Assembly (NCBI GenBank): GCA_038238015.1
Contig: JBBRYA010000002.1
Span: 1 to 64,000 of the forward strand
Direction: 5' to 3'
Source of the DNA: DASQFQ01 sp038238015
GTDB taxonomy: Bacteria; Actinomycetota; Thermoleophilia; Solirubrobacterales; Solirubrobacteraceae
Length of the DNA stretch: 64,000 bases
Positions 16,281 to 25,046 of the stretch are shown piece after piece. Each line of letters begins with the position of its first letter. Position 1 is the first letter of the stretch. The notes under the pieces were generated by a model. It was given only the letters and a program-made list of their open reading frames with translations, was not told the DNA's origin and did no database searches. Both the position numbers and the translations under genes were made by a program.

Positions 16281-17743
16281 TCGCGCGCGAGCGCGGCGTC
16301 GAGGATCCGAACCCCGCTCGAGCGCCCGGCGGCGTTCGGCTCGGGCGCCGCGGTGACTGGATCGGTCCAGCGCACCACCAGGCGTGTGCGCGCGAGGTCG
16401 CGCACGATCTCGCGCTGCACCGGGGCTGAGGTCACCACGCCGGGGGCGGGGATGTCGTAGCGCGTCGCGTTCGGGCGGTCCGCCAGCACGTAGAGCAGCG
16501 GGTGCCCGGAGGTGACGAGGTCGGCGCGCCGCGTGGCGACGTAGATCGGCCGGCCCGGCGCCACGGAGCGCTGGATGCGGGCCACCACTGCCTGCAGCTC
16601 GCGTGCCTGCCGTGGCGCCACGCGCACGCCGTCGGCGACCGGCAGCGCCAGCGCGACCGTGTGCTCGCGGAGCACCAGCAGGCGGCGGTCCAGGCCCTCG
16701 GCGATCGCGAAGGCCAGCGCAAGGCCCGCGAGCGCGACCGGCAGCGCGCGAGCTGCCGGTCGCGCTGCCGGCAGCGCGCGCGCCCCGGCGCGCGAGCCCG
16801 CCAGCGCCCACGCTGCGAGCACCGCGACAAGCACCGCCAGCGGCGCGGTGTGGAAGAGGTCGGCGCGCACGAGCAGGTAGGCGACCATCCCCAGCGCGAA
16901 CACCCCCACCGCGATCATCAGGCGCGCGGGCCGCCGCGCGGCCAGCGCGGTCACAGCGCCCGCGAGCCCTACGACCAGGGCCAGCGGGAGGTAGAAGAGC
17001 GCGAGCGGCTCGGCGCTGTCGCTCAGGAACCCGCCGAGCGAGCTCGTGTTCAGCGGCCCGTCGTAGGTCAGGGGGAAGGGCAGCGTCTGGTAGTCGCGGA
17101 AGTCGGTCAGCGGGTAGTCGACCAGCAACCGCCACGACGGCCCGAGCCCGGCGGCGATCACCACGGGCAGGTAGAGCACAGCCGTGCTCGCCACCGTCGC
17201 GACCGCGAAGCGCGCGGCTCCGGCCGGCCGCGCAAGCAGGATCCCGGCGGCGGCGAAGACCGCGAACTCGATCCGCCACGCCGCGCACGCGCCCACCAGC
17301 ACGCCCGCCAGCGCCGGCCGCGCCTCGAAGGCGAGCAGCGCGCCGAGCGCGAAGGCGAGCGCGACCGGGAACGGGTGCGGCCCGCTCGGGTAGGCCATCG
17401 CCAGGATCGCGGCGGCCCACGCGGCCAGGGCAGGGCGCTCCCCGGCGCGCCGCCGCGCCAGCGCGTAGACGAGCACCGCGACGACCGCATCGGCGAGCAC
17501 CCGCAGCACCCGCCAGGTCAGCAGCGAGGGGCCGAGCAGCGCGTGCAGCGCCCCCAGGACGTAGGGCTGCCCGGGCGGGTAGAACCACCAGAAGTCGCGA
17601 TAGGGGACCTGCCCGCCGGCGATCCGCGCGGCGGCCTGCAGCATCAGCCCCTCGTCGTTGGGCTGGATGCCGTGCAGCATCGTGATCCCGGAGACGAGCG
17701 CCCCCGCGACCAGCAGGGCGGCGAGCGGCAGGCGCGACGGCAC
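16226..17743 (-). CDS. Polytopic GT-C-like membrane glycosyltransferase
   Basis: A 505-residue membrane protein with about ten hydrophobic helices. Its first extracytoplasmic loop reads HGIQPNDEGLMLQAAARIAGG then PYRDFWWFYPPGQ, the Asp-Glu motif and PYRDF signature of GT39/GT83-type GT-C transferases that use lipid-linked sugars. A soluble C-terminal portion (about 370-505) follows. It probably decorates a glycan or protein on the outer face. The GTG start is 8 nt from TAGGGT on the minus strand, part of a symmetric -10 element shared with the divergent rfbH-like gene. The 3' end overlaps the converging GT4. Confidence 0.75.
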   Translation of the reverse strand: MPSRLPLAALLVAGALVSGITMLHGIQPNDEGLMLQAAARIAGGQVPYRDFWWFYPPGQPYVLGALHALLGPSLLTWRVLRVLADAVVAVLVYALARRRAGERPALAAWAAAILAMAYPSGPHPFPVALAFALGALLAFEARPALAGVLVGACAAWRIEFAVFAAAGILLARPAGAARFAVATVASTAVLYLPVVIAAGLGPSWRLLVDYPLTDFRDYQTLPFPLTYDGPLNTSSLGGFLSDSAEPLALFYLPLALVVGLAGAVTALAARRPARLMIAVGVFALGMVAYLLVRADLFHTAPLAVLVAVLAAWALAGSRAGARALPAARPAARALPVALAGLALAFAIAEGLDRRLLVLREHTVALALPVADGVRVAPRQARELQAVVARIQRSVAPGRPIYVATRRADLVTSGHPLLYVLADRPNATRYDIPAPGVVTSAPVQREIVRDLARTRLVVRWTDPVTAAPEPNAAGRSSGVRILDAALARDYRRAGREGSFVLLERRP

Positions 17744-17750
17744 GGCCGCT

Positions 17751-17757
17751 TACCCTA
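17751..17757. promoter_or_regulatory. Symmetric -10 element shared by two divergent leaderless genes
   Basis: The heptamer TACCCTA reads TACCCT on the plus strand (7 nt before the ATG at 17764) and TAGGGT on the minus strand (8 nt before the GTG at 17743). Both fit the TANNNT pattern. The two divergent genes are separated by only 20 bp, so both transcripts would have to start within that gap. Confidence 0.5.
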
Positions 17758-17763
17758 TGCGCG

Positions 17764-19086
17764 ATGCCAGCGGCCCCCGACCTCGACGCCCTGCGCGCCG
17801 AGGCGCTCGCCGCGACCGAGCGCTACGCGCGGGCCGCCTTCGAGGCCGAGGCGCCGTTCGTGCCCGGCGAGACCAACGTCCCGGTGGCGGGCAAGGTCAT
17901 CGGCGCGCCCGAGCTGCGCGCGCTGGTCGACGCCGCGCTCGACGGCTGGCTGACCGAGGGGCGCTTCGCCGACGGCTTCCGCGCCCGCCTGGCGCAGGTC
18001 ACCGAGCGCCCCCACGTCGCGCTCGTGGGCTCGGGCTCGCAGGCCAACCTGCTCGCCGTGGCGGCGGCGCGCTCGCACCTGGTCGAGCGCCCGCTGGTGC
18101 CCGGTGACGAGGTGATCACCCCCGCCGTGGGTTTCCCGACCACGGTGGCGCCGCTCTACCAGCAGGGCCTCGTGCCGGTCTACGTCGATATCGAGCCCGG
18201 CACCTACAACCCGTCGCTGGAGGCGATCGCCGATGCGATGGGCCCGCGCACGCGCGCGGTGCTGGCCGCGCACTGCCTCGGCAACCCGCTCGACGGCCCG
18301 GGCCTGGAGGCGCTGTGCGCGGAGCACGGGCTCGTGCTGATCGAGGACTGCTGCGACGCCCTCGGCTCGCGGATCGGGGGCCGTCTCACCGGGACCTTCG
18401 GGCAGGCGGCGACCTACTCGTTCTATCCCGCCCACCACATGACCACCGGGGAGGGGGGCGCGGTCGCCACCGCCGACCCGGCATGGGCACGCGCGCTGAC
18501 CTCGCTGCGCGAGTGGGGCCGCGACTGCTGGTGCCCGCCGGGGGTCGACAACGCCTGCGGGCGGCGCTTCGAGGGGCGCTTCGGCGCGCTGCCGGAGGGC
18601 TATGACCACAAGTACGTCTTCTCCCACGTCGGCTACAACCTCAAGGTCACCGACCTGCAGGCCGCACTCGGGATCGCCCAGACCGACCGGCTGGAGGCGT
18701 TCGCGCAGCGCCGCCGGGAGAACTTCGCGCAGCTCGCGACCGCCCTGGCGCCGCTGGAGGACCGGCTCGTGCTGCCGCGCTCGCTCCCGACCGCCGAGCC
18801 CCGCTGGTTCGGCTTCCCGATCACGCTGCGCCAAGGCGGCGCCGCCGAGCGCCGCGAGCTGCAGCTGCACCTGCTCTCCCAGCGCGTCGACTCGCGGCTG
18901 CTGCTGGCCGGGAACATGACGCTGCAGCCGGGCTTTCAGGGCCTCGAGCACCGGATCGCCGGCAATCTTAGGATTGCCGATCGCGTCACCGAGGCATCAC
19001 TGTGGGTGGGTTGCCATCAACAACTCGACGCGGCGATGATCGATTGGTCCGCCGCGTGCGTAACAAAGTGGGCCGAGAAGCGTTGA
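17764..19086 (+). CDS. rfbH: E1/RfbH-type PLP- and [2Fe-2S]-dependent sugar 3-dehydrase
   Basis: A 440-residue DegT/DnrJ-fold enzyme of the CDP-6-deoxy-4-hexulose 3-dehydrase (E1, RfbH, DdhC) type, which removes the C3 hydroxyl of a 4-keto-6-deoxy sugar. The usual PLP-binding lysine is replaced by histidine (YPAHHMTTGEGG, H224/H225), the hallmark of this group. The four iron-sulfur ligands are present: C197 in EDCCDALGS, C255 and C257 in DCWCPPG and C265 in DNACGRRF, a constant offset of four from E1 numbering as I recall it. The ATG follows TACCCT by 7 nt. Genes for the other CDP-dideoxyhexose steps are not in the window, so the exact sugar is open. Confidence 0.9.
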   Translation: MPAAPDLDALRAEALAATERYARAAFEAEAPFVPGETNVPVAGKVIGAPELRALVDAALDGWLTEGRFADGFRARLAQVTERPHVALVGSGSQANLLAVAAARSHLVERPLVPGDEVITPAVGFPTTVAPLYQQGLVPVYVDIEPGTYNPSLEAIADAMGPRTRAVLAAHCLGNPLDGPGLEALCAEHGLVLIEDCCDALGSRIGGRLTGTFGQAATYSFYPAHHMTTGEGGAVATADPAWARALTSLREWGRDCWCPPGVDNACGRRFEGRFGALPEGYDHKYVFSHVGYNLKVTDLQAALGIAQTDRLEAFAQRRRENFAQLATALAPLEDRLVLPRSLPTAEPRWFGFPITLRQGGAAERRELQLHLLSQRVDSRLLLAGNMTLQPGFQGLEHRIAGNLRIADRVTEASLWVGCHQQLDAAMIDWSAACVTKWAEKR

Positions 19087-19198
19087 TGTAGGACCTCCGT
19101 GCGCCGCTCCCCTGCCGCGCTCGGTGTTCCAAGCCCGCCGGACCGCCATTTACAGCGGATTTCGACGTTTGGGTCGGTCGGACCAGGTCCCCGCCTGG

Positions 19199-19227
19199 TT
19201 GCGTCGGCAACTTAAATCGCGTACAAT
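19199..19227 (+). promoter_or_regulatory. Sigma-70-type promoter of the sigma factor gene
   Basis: TTGCGT (19199-19204) and TACAAT (19222-19227) are separated by 17 nt, close to the housekeeping consensus, and lie 20 nt upstream of the ATG at 19248. This is the best-formed two-part promoter seen in the window. Confidence 0.65.
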
Positions 19228-19247
19228 CCCTACTGGACGAGTTGGTT

Positions 19248-20147
19248 ATGAATTCGAAAGGAACCACCACGAGTACGAAGACCTCCCCGCCGCGCTCTAC
19301 CACGAGCGCGACATATGACGTCGACCCCACCCTCGACTCCCTGCAGCTGCTGCTGCGCGAGGCGGGCCGATACGCACTGCTGAAGCCCCACGAGGAGATC
19401 GAGCTGGCCAAGCGGATCGAGCGCGGCGACCTTGCCGCGAAGGACCGCATGATCAACTCCAACCTCCGACTGGTGGTGTCCAACGCACGCCGCTACCAGG
19501 GCCAGGGGCTCTCGCTGGGCGACCTGATCCAGGAGGGGATGCTGGGCCTCATTCGCGCGGTCGAGAAGTTCGACTGGCGCAAGGGCTTCCGCTTCTCCAC
19601 CTACGCGACGCTGTGGATCCGCCAGGCGATTCAGCGCGGCCTGGAGAACACCAGCCGCACGATCCGCCTCCCGGTGCACGTCGCGCAGCGGTCGCGCAAG
19701 GTCGGGCGCATCGAGCGCGAGCTCACCACGAAGCTGGGCCACGAGCCGAGCGACGAGGAGATCGCCGCGGTCGCGGACCTGCCGCTGGCCGACGTGATCG
19801 AGATCCGCAAGGCCGATCGCGCGGTCGTGAGCCTCGACAAGCCGGTCGGTGAGGATGGCGACACGTCGCTGGGCGACCTGGTGTCGCTCGAGTCCCCCTC
19901 GGTCGACGAGGAGGTCCACGAGCAGATCGCGTCCGAGACGCTGCTCGGAGCCATCGCCGAGCTGCCCGAGCAGGAGCGCAACGTGATCGAGATGCGCTTC
20001 GGCGCCGGTGACCAGGAGCCTCAGACGCTCTCGCAGGCCGGCCGCAAGCTCGGGGTCTCCACCGAGCGCGCGCGCCAGATCGAGGAGCGGGCCCTGCGCC
20101 GGCTCTCCCAGCGGCCCGAGCTGCTGGCCATGCGCGAAGCCGCTTAG
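19248..20147 (+). CDS. RNA polymerase sigma factor, RpoD/SigB-like group 2
   Basis: A 299-residue sigma-70 family factor. After a Ser/Thr-rich N-terminus it has region 1.2 (LQLLLREAGRYALLKPHEEIELAKRIE), region 2 (LRLVVSNARRYQGQGLSLGDLIQEGMLGLIRAVEKF and FRFSTYATLWIRQAIQR), region 3 (IRLPVHVAQRSRKVGRIE) and region 4 with its HTH (TLSQAGRKLGVSTERARQIEERALRRL). No region 1.1 is present, so it is probably a group 2 factor, not the essential one. ATG 19248 is preferred over the in-frame TTG six bases upstream. It has a good promoter and ends at a hairpin just after the stop. Confidence 0.92.
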   Translation: MNSKGTTTSTKTSPPRSTTSATYDVDPTLDSLQLLLREAGRYALLKPHEEIELAKRIERGDLAAKDRMINSNLRLVVSNARRYQGQGLSLGDLIQEGMLGLIRAVEKFDWRKGFRFSTYATLWIRQAIQRGLENTSRTIRLPVHVAQRSRKVGRIERELTTKLGHEPSDEEIAAVADLPLADVIEIRKADRAVVSLDKPVGEDGDTSLGDLVSLESPSVDEEVHEQIASETLLGAIAELPEQERNVIEMRFGAGDQEPQTLSQAGRKLGVSTERARQIEERALRRLSQRPELLAMREAA

Positions 20148-21031
20148 GCAGCTTCACCCACGACCCGGATCTGACGATCCGGGTCGTGCCGTTTGCGGGG
20201 CGTCTCGCGGTGGAGCGCCACCCCGGCCACGACCAACGCTATGCCCGCCGCCTCGGCGAGCGACGGGACCTGTGCGAGCACGACCAGCCCGATAACCGTC
20301 GCCGTCGCGGGCAGCAGCGAGACCATCAGCGCGTAGGTGGCACGCGCCAGCCGGCGCATCGCGAGCTGGTCGGCGACGTACGGGATCACCGAGGAGGACA
20401 CGCCGACGCCGACCCCGGCCAGCAGCGCGACGGGGTCGCCGAACGCCGGGACGGCGGCCCAGCCCGCAAGCGGCGTGACCACGACCGCCGCTATCACCAT
20501 CGAGGCGGCGAGGCCGTCGATCCCGCTGAGCTGCGCGTGCTGGGAGACGCGGTGGGCGAGCACGATGTAGCTCGCGAAGAACCCGGCGTTGACGAAGGCC
20601 AGCGCCACCCCCAGCGGCTCGCCCTCCAGGCGCACGCCCGTCAGCAAGTAGACCCCCGGGACGGCGAGGGCCAGCGCGAGCGCGTTGCGCACGCTGCGCG
20701 CCCCGAGCGCGGCGAGGGCGATCACCGGGAGGAACTCGATCGCCGCGACGGTCGCGAGCGGGAGCCGGTCGATCGCGACGTAGAAGCAGCAGTTCATGAC
20801 GGCGAGCACGCTGCCCCAGGCCGCGATCAGCCGCCGCGCGTCGCGATCGAGCGCCGCCCACGCCCGCCACGGCCGGCGCCAGGCCGCGAAGACCAGCGCC
20901 GCCGAGACGATCCGCAGCCAGGCGACGCCGAGCACGTCGACACGAGCGAACAGCAGCACCGCGAAGGCCGGCCCGAGATAGTGGAACACGGCGCTGACGA
21001 CGAAGTAGGCGTGCGGGGGCGGGCGCTTCAT
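20144..21031 (-). CDS. EamA/DMT-superfamily exporter
   Basis: A 295-residue protein with ten predicted transmembrane helices in two EamA repeats (about 5-130 and 145-275), typical of drug/metabolite exporters for amino acids or related small molecules. The start ATG at 21031 is chosen because longer versions would run into the divergent Lrp gene. The divergent Lrp/AsnC regulator suggests that it exports an amino acid under Lrp-type control. Its last codons encode, on the other strand, the terminator hairpin of the sigma factor gene, and the two stop codons overlap. Confidence 0.85.
   Translation of the reverse strand: MKRPPPHAYFVVSAVFHYLGPAFAVLLFARVDVLGVAWLRIVSAALVFAAWRRPWRAWAALDRDARRLIAAWGSVLAVMNCCFYVAIDRLPLATVAAIEFLPVIALAALGARSVRNALALALAVPGVYLLTGVRLEGEPLGVALAFVNAGFFASYIVLAHRVSQHAQLSGIDGLAASMVIAAVVVTPLAGWAAVPAFGDPVALLAGVGVGVSSSVIPYVADQLAMRRLARATYALMVSLLPATATVIGLVVLAQVPSLAEAAGIALVVAGVALHRETPRKRHDPDRQIRVVGEAA
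20159..20188 (+). terminator. Hairpin downstream of the sigma factor gene
   Basis: A perfect 13-bp inverted repeat (20159-20171 and 20176-20188) with a 4-nt loop starts 11 bp after the sigma factor stop codon. It lies wholly inside the C-terminal coding sequence of the converging EamA gene. The T tract that follows is short (GTTTG), so termination strength is uncertain. Confidence 0.6.
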
Positions 21032-21082
21032 GCCTCCGAAGGTTGACGCGGCTCCCGCCCTCGTCACAGGGGGAATCGCAGC

Positions 21083-21088
21083 TATCGT
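21083..21088 (+). promoter_or_regulatory. -10-like hexamer (TATCGT) of the Lrp gene
   Basis: TATCGT lies 7 nt upstream of the ATG at 21096; the 64-bp divergent region shared with the EamA gene should also hold the regulator's binding site, which I cannot define. Confidence 0.35.
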
Positions 21089-21095
21089 TGGCCTC

Positions 21096-21554
21096 ATGGC
21101 TTTGGAAACACGGCAGAACGGCCTCGACACCACGAACCGCCGGCTGCTCGCCGAGCTGCAGGGCGACGCGCGGCTCTCGCTGGCCGAGCTCGGCCGCCGC
21201 GTCGGGCTCTCATCCCCGGCCGTCGCCGAGCGGCTGGCCCGGCTCGAGCGCGACGGCGTCATCCGCGGCTACCGAGCCGACGTCGACCCGCGCGCGCTCG
21301 GCCTCGCGCTGAGCGCCGTGATCCGGATCCGCCCGGCCCCGCGCGAGCTGCGCAAGGTCGCCGACGTCGCGCGCGAGACGCCCGAGGTCGTCCAGTGCGA
21401 CCGGGTGACGGGGGAGGACTGCTACCTGATTCGCGCCCACGTCCGCGACGTGGAGCACCTCGAAGAGGTCATCGACCGCTTCGCCGTCTTCGGCCAGACG
21501 ACCACCTCGATCGTGCAGTCCTCACCCGTGCCCGGGCGCGGGGTCTCTCCCTAG
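21096..21554 (+). CDS. Lrp/AsnC-family transcriptional regulator
   Basis: A 152-residue regulator with an N-terminal winged helix-turn-helix (LDTTNRRLLAELQGDARLSLAELGRRVGLSSPAVAERLARLERDG) and a C-terminal RAM/AsnC ligand-binding domain (about 70-145, including GEDCYLIRAHVRDVEHLEEVI). Such proteins sense amino acids. Divergent placement from an EamA exporter suggests it controls that exporter. ATG 21096 fits the family's usual N-terminus and has TATCGT 7 nt upstream; an in-frame ATG further upstream would add an unlikely hydrophobic leader. Confidence 0.9.
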   Translation: MALETRQNGLDTTNRRLLAELQGDARLSLAELGRRVGLSSPAVAERLARLERDGVIRGYRADVDPRALGLALSAVIRIRPAPRELRKVADVARETPEVVQCDRVTGEDCYLIRAHVRDVEHLEEVIDRFAVFGQTTTSIVQSSPVPGRGVSP

Positions 21555-21594
21555 GTATCGGCGCCTGCCGTCGGCGTTGGTGCTCGCCGCCGAG

Positions 21595-21996
21595 TCAGTT
21601 TCCGTCGACGACCCGCTGGTGCAGCTCGGTGGTCAGCAGGTGGATCTCGCGGGTGAGCTGGGTGTTGGTCTTGAGCTCGGTTTCCTGTTCGACGAAGTCG
21701 TGATCGGCCTTGGCCTGCTGGAACGTCGCGGCCCGGTTCTGCCCGATCATCACGAACGTCGACAGGAAGATCGCCTCCAGCGACACGATGAGGGTCAGGG
21801 TCGGCCACGGGGACTGTTCGGCAAGCAGCATCCATCCCGCGAAGACAACGAGGTGCAGATAGACGAAGGGCATCGAGCCGGCGAATCGGGTGATCGCGTC
21901 GGCGATCCGCAGTTGCAGGTCCTCGGCTCGGCGCTCGCGCACCCGGGCGATGGCCGGGTGCCCGGAGCGCGCCTGCGACGTGGTGCTGACGGTCAT
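21595..21996 (-). CDS. DUF1003 membrane protein
   Basis: A 133-residue protein matching the DUF1003 family: a polar N-terminus, IADAITRFAGSMPFVYLH entering the first helix, a second helix around LTLIVSLEAIFLSTFVMIGQNR, and a C-terminal coiled-coil-like tail (QQAKADHDFVEQETELKTNTQLTREIH, about 90-125). It has a good Shine-Dalgarno (GAGGAG, 5 nt before the ATG). Function of the family is not known. The 164 bp upstream contain nothing I can name apart from a GC palindrome (CCGCCCGGGCGG, about 22125-22136). Confidence 0.85.
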   Translation of the reverse strand: MTVSTTSQARSGHPAIARVRERRAEDLQLRIADAITRFAGSMPFVYLHLVVFAGWMLLAEQSPWPTLTLIVSLEAIFLSTFVMIGQNRAATFQQAKADHDFVEQETELKTNTQLTREIHLLTTELHQRVVDGN

Positions 21997-22160
21997 CGTT
22001 TCTCCTCACGCCCCGGGCCGGATCGGCTGGGGCTCGGCCGGTGTCGGTCGGTTAAGGCCGCGTCGGACGGCGTCACCATGGCGATGCAGATCGTAGAGAG
22101 CGTCGAACACGCGAACGATCGTCGTCCGCCCGGGCGGCGTTCTCCTCGCGCCACGTCCCG

Positions 22161-22924
22161 CTAGCGCGTCGTCGCGATCCGCCGGTAGCGGGCCACGGCC
22201 AGCGGCGCGAAGATCGCGATGATCACGATTGACCAGACCACGGCGCCCCAAACGGAGTTGCCGGCCGGCGCGCCGAGCCACAGGGACCGCATCGCGTCGA
22301 CGACGACCGTGAACGGGTTGACGTCGGCGAACCACTTCAGGGCGCTCGGCATCGAGTCGACCGGCACGAACGCCGAGGAGACGAACGTGAGCGGGAAGAC
22401 CGCGATGAACCCGACCGAGTTCGCCGCCTCGGGTGAGGAGACGAGCATCCCGAGCAGCGCGAAGACCCACGAGAACGCGTAGCCGAACAGCAGCAGCAGG
22501 CCCATGCCGGCGATGATCTCCAGCGCGCTGCCGTGGAAGGAGAAGCCGATGATCAGCCCGGTCACGATCAGCACGGTCATCGAGAACGCGTTGGTCACGA
22601 CGTCGGCGAGCGTGCGGCCCGCGAGTACCGCCGCGCGTGCCATCGGCAGCGAGCGGAAGCGGTCGATCAGGCCCTTCTGCAGATCCTCGTTGAGCCCGAG
22701 CGCCGTGACGAACCCGCCGAAGGCGATGTTCTGCACGATGATCCCCGGGATCAGGAAGTCGACGTAGTCATAGCCCGGCGTGCGGATCGCGCCGCCGAAC
22801 ACGTAGACGAACAGCAGCACGAACATCACCGGCTGGATCGTGAAGGCGGCGATCAGGTCGGGGGCGCGGGGCAGGCGCACGAGGTTGCGCTCGGCCACGA
22901 TCAGGGTGTCGGACACCAGGCGGC

Positions 22925-22928
<4 letters not shown>
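22161..22928 (-). CDS. ABC-2 type transporter permease (DrrB-like)
   Basis: A 255-residue permease with six hydrophobic segments. It starts with a cytosolic helix (TLIVAERNLVRLPRAPDLI), then QPVMFVLLFVYVFGGAI, and carries the ABC-2/DrrB block EDLQKGLIDRFRSLPMARAAVLAGR in the first large cytosolic loop. Together with the ATPase immediately upstream (ATGA overlap) it forms an exporter, likely for a drug or lipid-like molecule. Substrate unknown. Confidence 0.9.
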
Positions 22929-23944
<1,016 letters not shown>

Positions 23945-23949
23945 AGGGT

Positions 23950-23956
23950 CCTCCTT
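23950..23956 (-). promoter_or_regulatory. Strong Shine-Dalgarno that decides the ABC ATPase start
   Basis: AAGGAGG on the minus strand is 5 nt upstream of TTG 23942-23944, which is in frame with the ATPase. It is one of the strongest ribosome-binding sites in the window and argues for 15 extra N-terminal residues. Confidence 0.55.
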
Positions 23957-23990
23957 GGTTTGACATCGACGGCAACCTACGGCGCGTTTA

Positions 23991-24005
23991 GGACAGTTTG
24001 TGTCC
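23991..24005. promoter_or_regulatory. Inverted repeat, candidate operator in the WYL/ABC divergent region
   Basis: GGACA-N5-TGTCC is a perfect 5-bp inverted repeat with a 5-nt spacer in the roughly 90-bp gap between the ABC exporter and its divergent WYL regulator. Its centre-to-centre distance of about one helical turn is right for a dimeric regulator. The assignment is from position and symmetry only. Confidence 0.4.
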
Positions 24006-24032
24006 GCAATTCCTGGCATCGTTCGCGGCGCG

Positions 24033-24992
24033 ATGACCGAGACCGCCGGCCGCCTGCTCAAGCTGCTCTCGCTCCTGCAGACGCGGCGCGACTGGGCCGG
24101 CGAGGAGCTCGCCCGCCGGCTGGAGGTCTCGGGCCGCACGATTCGCCGCGACGTCGAGCGCCTGCGCGAGCTCGGCTACCCGGTCGACGCCCTGACGGGC
24201 CCGGCCGGCGGCTACCGGCTGCACGCCGGCACGGCGATGCCGCCGCTGCTGCTCGAGGACGACGAGGCGGTGGCGATCGCGGTCGGGTTGCGCACCGCCG
24301 CGGGGGCGTCGGTCACGGGGATAGAGGAGACCTCGCTGCGGGCGCTGGTCAAGCTCGAGCAGGTACTGCCCGCGCACCTGCGCCGGCGCGTCAACGCGCT
24401 GGGCTCGGCGACCGCGACGCTCGCGGCCAGCGGGCCGCGGATCGACCCGGAGTGCCTGACGGTGATCGCGAGCGCGTGCCGCGACCGCGAGCGCCTGCGC
24501 TTCGCCTACCGCAGCCGCGACGGGACGGAGTCGCGCCGCTGCGTCGAGCCGCTCAGCCTCGTCAACCTCGGCCGCCGCTGGTATCTCGTGGCGTGGGACT
24601 GCGACCGCCGCGACTGGCGCACCTTCCGCCTCGACCGGCTCGAGCGCCCGAGGCCCGATGGCACGCGGTTCACTGCGCGCGAGCTGCCCGAGCGCGACGC
24701 CGCGGCCTACGTCGCGAAGAACCTGCGCGCCGCGCCGGCGCGCCACCAGGCGCGGCTGACGCTGCACGCGTCGGCAGCGACGGTGCGCGAGCACTTCCCG
24801 CAGGTCTGGGGCGAGCTCGAGGCGGTGGACGAGACGACCTGCGAGTACCGCACGAGCGACGACTCGCTCGACTGGCTCGCCGTACGGATCGGGATGCTCG
24901 GCGTGGACTTCGAGGTCCACGAGCCGCCGGAGCTGGTCGAGCGGTTCGGCGTGCTGGCGGAGCGCTACGGGCGGGCGGCGGGCGCCCCGTAG
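24033..24992 (+). CDS. WYL-domain HTH transcriptional regulator (YafY family)
   Basis: A 319-residue regulator: N-terminal winged HTH (TAGRLLKLLSLLQTRRDWAGEELARRLEVSGRTIRRDVERLRELGYPV), a WYL domain in the middle (about 145-215, with CRDRERLRFAYRSRDG and RRWYLVAWD) and a WCX-type C-terminal extension. WYL domains bind nucleic acid or small ligands and modulate DNA binding. It is divergent from a DrrAB-like exporter, its likely target. ATG 24033 matches the conserved N-terminus; an in-frame GTG at 24000 lies within the inverted repeat and is less likely. Confidence 0.88.
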   Translation: MTETAGRLLKLLSLLQTRRDWAGEELARRLEVSGRTIRRDVERLRELGYPVDALTGPAGGYRLHAGTAMPPLLLEDDEAVAIAVGLRTAAGASVTGIEETSLRALVKLEQVLPAHLRRRVNALGSATATLAASGPRIDPECLTVIASACRDRERLRFAYRSRDGTESRRCVEPLSLVNLGRRWYLVAWDCDRRDWRTFRLDRLERPRPDGTRFTARELPERDAAAYVAKNLRAAPARHQARLTLHASAATVREHFPQVWGELEAVDETTCEYRTSDDSLDWLAVRIGMLGVDFEVHEPPELVERFGVLAERYGRAAGAP

Positions 24993-25033
24993 ACCCGACG
25001 GGGTGCCAATTCGCCTACGGCGCGCCCCCGGGC

Positions 25034-25039
25034 TAAAGT
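25034..25039 (+). promoter_or_regulatory. -10-like hexamer (TAAAGT) of the HD-GYP gene
   Basis: TAAAGT lies 7 nt upstream of GTG 25047 and is the main reason for choosing that start over GTG 25068 or ATG 25071; none of them has a Shine-Dalgarno sequence. Confidence 0.45.
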
Positions 25040-25046
25040 CGCGGGC

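Noticed and set aside
22100..22160. GC palindrome CCGCCCGGGCGG as an operator or terminator between DUF1003 and the ABC permease gene
   Set aside because: It has no loop, no T tract and no counterpart near related genes; pure G+C palindromes of this length are common in such DNA.
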